Origin: Pycnopodia helianthoides | Taxonomy: Eukaryota > Echinodermata > Asteroidea > Forcipulatida > Asteriidae | Length of the DNA stretch: 64,000 nt | Direction: 5' to 3' | Assembly: GCA_032158295.1 (NCBI GenBank) | Contig: CM063248.1 | Span: forward strand, 891,828 to 955,827 | Part shown: positions 59,927 to 64,000 of the stretch, piece after piece | Layout: each line of letters begins with the position of its first letter | Numbering within the stretch: the stretch's first letter is position 1 | Translations under genes and position numbers: made by a program | Notes under the pieces: generated by a model | Told to the model about the DNA's origin: nothing | The model's input: only the letters and a program-made list of their open reading frames with translations | The model's database searches: none

Positions 59927-60790
59927 TTAACAATTCAAAGTGCAGTTATAACAAAACAGTTGTTGGAGTTTAGTCTTCTTTTCCGGATCTGGAATCATGA
60001 CTTCTTGCTCAAAGGGTGCGTTGTCATCTGACTGGCTCGTATTGTGTGGTGCTTTAATAGTCAGCACTCCATCCTCATTCAAAGTTGCAGTCACCTTGCT
60101 CCTATCGGCTCTCTTTGGTAGGATGTGGTGTTCCACGAAGTACCGTCTACAGCTTCGCTCTAGATGGGGATGATGACCAAGACTGGTCTGTCGTGCCTTC
60201 CCCTCTGCTTCCACATACAAATGTCTGCCAACAAGTCGGATACAGATATCCTTCCTCTTAAACAGCTTCATCAGTTCGAAAGTCGCCTGGTAGTCGGTGT
60301 CAGAGTCACTGTTACTGTCGCTGTCGCTGTCGCTGTCACTGTAGTCATCCCATCCACCTGACATCGGATGACATCGGTGACGTCCAAAGCTGCCACCGTG
60401 ACCGAAGCTGCCACCGCGACCAAAGCCGCCACCGCGTCCGAAGATTCCTCCGCGACCAAAGCTGCCACCGCGACCAAAGCTGCCACCGCGACCAAAGCTG
60501 CCACCGCGACCAAAGCTGCCACCGCGACCAAAGCTGCCACCACGACCGAAGATTCCTCCGCGACCAGAACCTCTAGGTTGGAAGCCACCATGTCTGAACC
60601 CAACATGACCCGGTCCGTACCCATCATGCCCGTACGTCATGAATCCCAGAGTGTCTTCACCAGGTTCTTCATCTGCAGATGGATCGCCATTGCATCCCCA
60701 CCAATCACGACCCATCTCTCCTTGGTGTGGATAGTATCCGTAATCGCTGAAAACCAGGGTGAATGTCGTCCGTAAACAATCCGTATGCAT
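59927..60790 (-). CDS. Small heat-shock protein (alpha-crystallin domain) with FGRGGS repeats
   Basis: 287 residues from ATG 60790, with no intron in the coding part. Domain order: a short aromatic N-terminus (DYGYYPHQ, RDWWG); about eleven copies of FGRGG(S/I) in an 18-bp DNA unit (about 60400-60560); an acidic SDSDSD tract; and an alpha-crystallin domain from YQATFELMKLFKRKDICIRL to TLNEDGVLTIKAP, with the hallmark A-T-L-N-x-DGVL-x-I motif near its end. The C-terminus has VMIPDP but no clear I-x-I motif. Small heat-shock proteins are ATP-independent chaperones that hold unfolding proteins in the cytoplasm or nucleus. FG/RGG and SD repeats are typical of RNA-binding or phase-separating proteins and are not usual in this family. 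An open frame extends to 60856, but only through a TTG codon, so I use the ATG. The longer Ser-rich extension is not supported. Confidence 0.88.
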   Translation of the reverse strand: MHTDCLRTTFTLVFSDYGYYPHQGEMGRDWWGCNGDPSADEEPGEDTLGFMTYGHDGYGPGHVGFRHGGFQPRGSGRGGIFGRGGSFGRGGSFGRGGSFGRGGSFGRGGSFGRGGIFGRGGGFGRGGSFGHGGSFGRHRCHPMSGGWDDYSDSDSDSDSNSDSDTDYQATFELMKLFKRKDICIRLVGRHLYVEAEGKARQTSLGHHPHLERSCRRYFVEHHILPKRADRSKVTATLNEDGVLTIKAPHNTSQSDDNAPFEQEVMIPDPEKKTKLQQLFCYNCTLNC

Positions 60791-60894
60791 GCTGGGGAAA
60801 TGAAACCTCCAGGATAACAGTGAGAACGAGGAGGAGGAGGAGGATGAAAGTGACAATAATGGTGATGTGATTTTCTCTCACTAGTTGCCATCAT
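60637..60894 (-). other. Overlapping upstream ORF ahead of the sHSP start
   Basis: Two ATGs in a row at 60889-60894 open an 85-codon frame that passes the sHSP ATG in another phase and stops inside the sHSP coding region. No conserved domain is seen. If it is in the transcript it would reduce initiation at 60790; alternatively, the true start is downstream of an unrecognised intron. Confidence 0.4.
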
Positions 60895-61080
60895 GCAAAA
60901 AATACACCGTTAACTGCACAAATAATGAAATCAACGACAAAGTCAAGCACCACAATTTCACCAACGAAGAATGCCGTTATACCTGCCAGTCACCTTCTAA
61001 ATTAAACGAATTCCAGGCACCGTTTCCTCGAACACGAAAACGTCGAAACTGAACTGAAAATCACAGGCCCATGTGTCCTC

Positions 61081-61088
61081 TTTATATA
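61081..61088 (-). promoter_or_regulatory. TATA box of the sHSP gene
   Basis: TATATAAA on the minus strand, about 290 bases before the sHSP ATG, fits a core promoter with a transcription start near 61055. Upstream GAA/TTC triplets (for example GTTCGAACGACGAAC near 61130) do not have the 5-bp spacing of a canonical heat-shock element. Confidence 0.55.
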
Positions 61089-61089
61089 G

Positions 61090-63315
61090 TCAAGTTGTAA
61101 TCAACGTTTATAAAACGATTTGGACGTTCGAACGACGAACATAGAGAAAAAATGTATAAATAAACTTTTGAACAACGAACATAAAACGTTTTGAACATTT
61201 TAAAGGTCGACAACAACAGCAGATCCGTTTCAAAAGAAATCTGAAATTATTCACGTTTTAGTGTCGACTGCATGGGCAGCAAATATTTAGTTATTTCCCG
61301 GCTAACAATCACGTAGCAATATTTTGTTATAAATGTTTTTTAGGAATACTTTTTTCTGAGTATTATTATTATTATTATTTAAATAATATTTAGACAAAAC
61401 TTACAATAAATATATATTTACAGTATACAGTATTATAACGCAATAATGTGGAAAACGCAACCATGTTGCGTAAAATGAATGGACTTTGAATATGGACCTT
61501 GATGTTCGGGTATTTCCCCAGTCCAACTAAGTTGATGACGCAAGCATTTTCCATAAACATTTCAGAGCCAACACTCCCGATCCCACAAAAGAGATTCACA
61601 CATGGTTGTACCCGCAATTTTTTTATTTATTTATAGTTTCTTCTTATAAACATTTTACGAGTTTGTAGTGACCTATACCGACAGCAGGTACCTACACATT
61701 ATCACGACGAGCTCTGTTTACAGTATTACGCACGACAACGTTTGCACAACGAATCCGAAGTGCAGTCACCGCCCACTTTGTGTACTATTGACAAACCAAT
61801 ACATGTATTTTGATTCCATTTGGTTAGACCCGTATCGGGTTTCACACAATCGACAGCTGGTCTCCATGGTCTTCCATGTGAGCTAAGCCATGGCCTTGAC
61901 ATTCAGTTGGGTTTATTGGTAAACCATAACTCAGAGGTAATAGAATGGTACATCTTTGGTTTTGGGTATAGGGTTATAGACCTTTCCATTGTTGATAAAC
62001 AAACCGCGCTGGTTGGCATGGACGGCCGAATGTTGGCAAAACATTCAATCGTGTTAACAGACAATGTGACAAAATTCATCACTTTTGCAAATTTTTATTT
62101 GACACATTAATACATCCCATGGTTAGTTGCTTTGTTTCCAACAAATTCAACAGTATTTTTGAATATTTGTGTAACGTTATTCAAACTGTTTTTGCTTTGC
62201 ATTTATGGCTTTCCATAGTTTTCCAACCTTGGTTGGCGAAAACTCGGACTGAGACGTTGCAATAGAAAGGTCTATAGCACCAACCGATCCGATTAACTTC
62301 ACAACCGGCTGCTAAAACGGCTGTTTTTCGCCCCAAGCGTATTACACTGGTCCCCGACACATTACAACAGACTGGTCCCCTCTCTTTATCCTTGCGGTCT
62401 GACAGGCCCAATGATTTCATTAGATAAACTTGCAGTGACGTAAGCTTTCCGTATCTGTGTTATGATTGGTCCGCTCCGAAGGGACGTAGCTTGTCAGCTA
62501 CCCACTTTCGATCGTCTGCTGCATGCACGTGCGCATAATTGTTGGTATTTGTTGTTTTATACAATGTGTAATGTGTACGTGTGTATAGTAATAGACATTA
62601 TGCAAATGACGTCATTTGAGGAGGGCGCCCTTTCTTAGAGGTCAAAAGGAAGGGTCAAATATTGGTCAATCCTAGCTGTGCGCCGCGCGTACAAATCTGT
62701 GCGTTTGCATATCATCGGCTTACCTCTAAAATGGCGGTTTGATGACGTTAATGCATAAGGTCTATAGACTATGAGTCTATATCTGTGTGAATTGGATGCA
62801 AGGTCAAAGTACATCTGGCAGGATCCCACCAGGCGCTTAAGGCCGGTATCCGAGCCTCGAAGTGTGACGTCAGATGTTCTGGCTATAGTTGTGCACCATC
62901 ACTCGAAATAAAGCTAAATAACTTGGGCTAAAATTTACAAAAAATCGCGCAAGTTCCCCGTAGAATAGGTCAACTGTTATAGGCCTAGATCTACCGAAAA
63001 TATTATATTGTAGCCATACATTTTTTTAAAATTATGAATAGACTGCGTATTTAATAATAAATTATGAATGGTCTTTAAATATTGATGCTGGAAATTCGGG
63101 TTTTCCCCCAGTTCAACTCAGTTGATGACGTAAGCATTTTCCTGTTTTCTCGAGCAACGGTCAGAGTGTTCCAGAAAGGCTAACACCTTTTATGGCATAC
63201 CATTGCAAAACCGACGTCAAATTTACACGCTTGGGTGATTTATCGTCTGAAATGCAAGCTGGATTGGAAATAATAATTACTCCTTTGGCGATATACAATC
63301 TGGTGAAGTTCAGTA
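61090..63315. other. Upstream of the sHSP gene, no further gene seen
   Basis: There is no recognisable coding sequence. A dispersed pair is visible: TCGGGTATTTCCCCAGTCCAACTAAGTTGATGACGCAAGCATTTTCC near 61507 and its relative TTCGGGTTTTCCCCCAGTTCAACTCAGTTGATGACGTAAGCATTTTCC near 63095. A small ATTATTATT repeat lies near 61360-61380. Confidence 0.5.
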
Positions 63316-63716
63316 TTAAAGGCACTGTACACGTTTGGTAATGACTCTGAAAATTAATGGCAATAGAAATTTACTTGGTAAGAAGTACAGCAGCCTTGGG
63401 TAGAATGGTGAATTTTGAGAAACTTTTAACTTCGAAATACTACGGTTATGGAAAATACATCACTTTTTATTCCCCCAAATTTGAATCTGAGAAGCGTTTC
63501 TGTCAGAAACGCTTCTCAGACTTTGTATTCCTATGGGGAATATTCTTCCTGCGTGGAAATATTCGCTCCGGTTTTACGGTGATATCTCAAAAACGCGACC
63601 ACCTTTTGAAGTGAAATTTTCACAGGTAATTAGTTTTATTGTATGTACCTACATTTTATAAAGGATTAACACAATCAGTAGGCTCCAATTACCAAACGTA
63701 TAAACAGCACCTTTAA
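63316..63716. mobile_element. TTAAAGG-ended non-autonomous element, copy 5
   Basis: It begins TTAAAGGCACTGTACACGTTTGG and ends CAGCACCTTTAA. The centre is a hairpin, CTGAGAAGCGTTTCTG followed by CAGAAACGCTTCTCAG (about 63488-63521), unlike the CGCGCG core of copies 2 and 4. ATCTCAAAAACGCGACCACC and TTTCACAGGTAATTAG correspond to the right half of the other copies. Confidence 0.85.
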
Positions 63717-64000
63717 CAAATGAAACTATGAGTTGTGTAACAATTCGACGCTTCTATCAGTGTACTCAGTCATCAAAAAATAGACTTTAGAATACATGAA
63801 GATTACACAGACTGGAATGAAAGACTAAGCAGGACAGATGTGTCTACGAATCTGTTACGTCCATGAAAAATCTCCCCCAATTAGAGTAAAAAAAATCCGA
63901 TTGTGCGGTTGAAAGAAGAGTTTTAACTTGCTGATGGTCCTTGCATCAGGCTTCGCTTTAGGGATGACATAAAGCCGCGTGTAGTCCATACAGTGACCTT
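63717..64000. other. Right flank, nothing recognised
   Basis: AT-rich sequence with no open frame or repeat that I can name. Confidence 0.5.

Noticed and set aside
60791..60856. Ser-rich N-terminal extension of the sHSP
   Set aside because: The extension begins at TTG, has no ATG, and comes from a TCC repeat next to a possible splice acceptor.
61090..61260. Heat-shock elements upstream of the sHSP gene
   Set aside because: GAA and TTC triplets occur, but never in the alternating 5-bp spacing of a canonical element.

Overview
The window is animal genomic DNA: AT-rich, intron-dense, with short GT-AG-bounded exons, many minisatellites and many small palindromic mobile elements. The gene set (a relaxin-receptor-like GPCR, a CCDC158 orthologue, an alpha-crystallin small heat-shock protein) and the style of the repeats point to a deuterostome invertebrate, most likely an echinoderm and probably a sea star. 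The species call is an inference; I ran no search.

Layout. (1) About 926-16032, plus strand: the 3' part of a leucine-rich-repeat GPCR of the relaxin receptor (RXFP/LGR type C) family. Six LRR exons, a hinge, all seven membrane segments and a short tail ending in a PDZ-ligand-like sequence can be joined in frame; the 5' end lies beyond the window. (2) 16033-22100: intergenic, full of inverted-repeat elements. (3) 22105-32762, plus: a complete 13-exon gene for a secreted, probably GPI-anchored protein of 721 residues with two furin-type sites. I do not recognise its family. (4) 32763-38190: intergenic, with a broken integrase-core gene and a palindromic element. (5) 38195-57665, plus: a CCDC158 orthologue of about 22-23 exons, enlarged by a 370-residue low-complexity exon. 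Its introns hold LINE fragments, tRNA-derived repeats, a 30-bp minisatellite and a 41-bp minisatellite that starts exactly at a splice donor. (6) 59927-60790, minus: a small heat-shock protein whose N-terminal region is a run of FGRGGS repeats followed by an acidic SD tract. (7) 60791-64000: its TATA-box promoter, then gene-free sequence with one more palindromic element.

The four genes are unrelated in function and show no operon-like logic. The most unusual points are the FG/RGG-bearing small heat-shock protein, the unknown furin-processed surface protein, minisatellites tied to splice sites in CCDC158, and a family of TTAAAGG-ended elements that share ends but carry different palindromic cores. 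Exon joins were made by hand from splice sites and phase. All joins in genes 1 and 2 keep phase; in CCDC158 one join needs a 37-nt exon that I place only tentatively.
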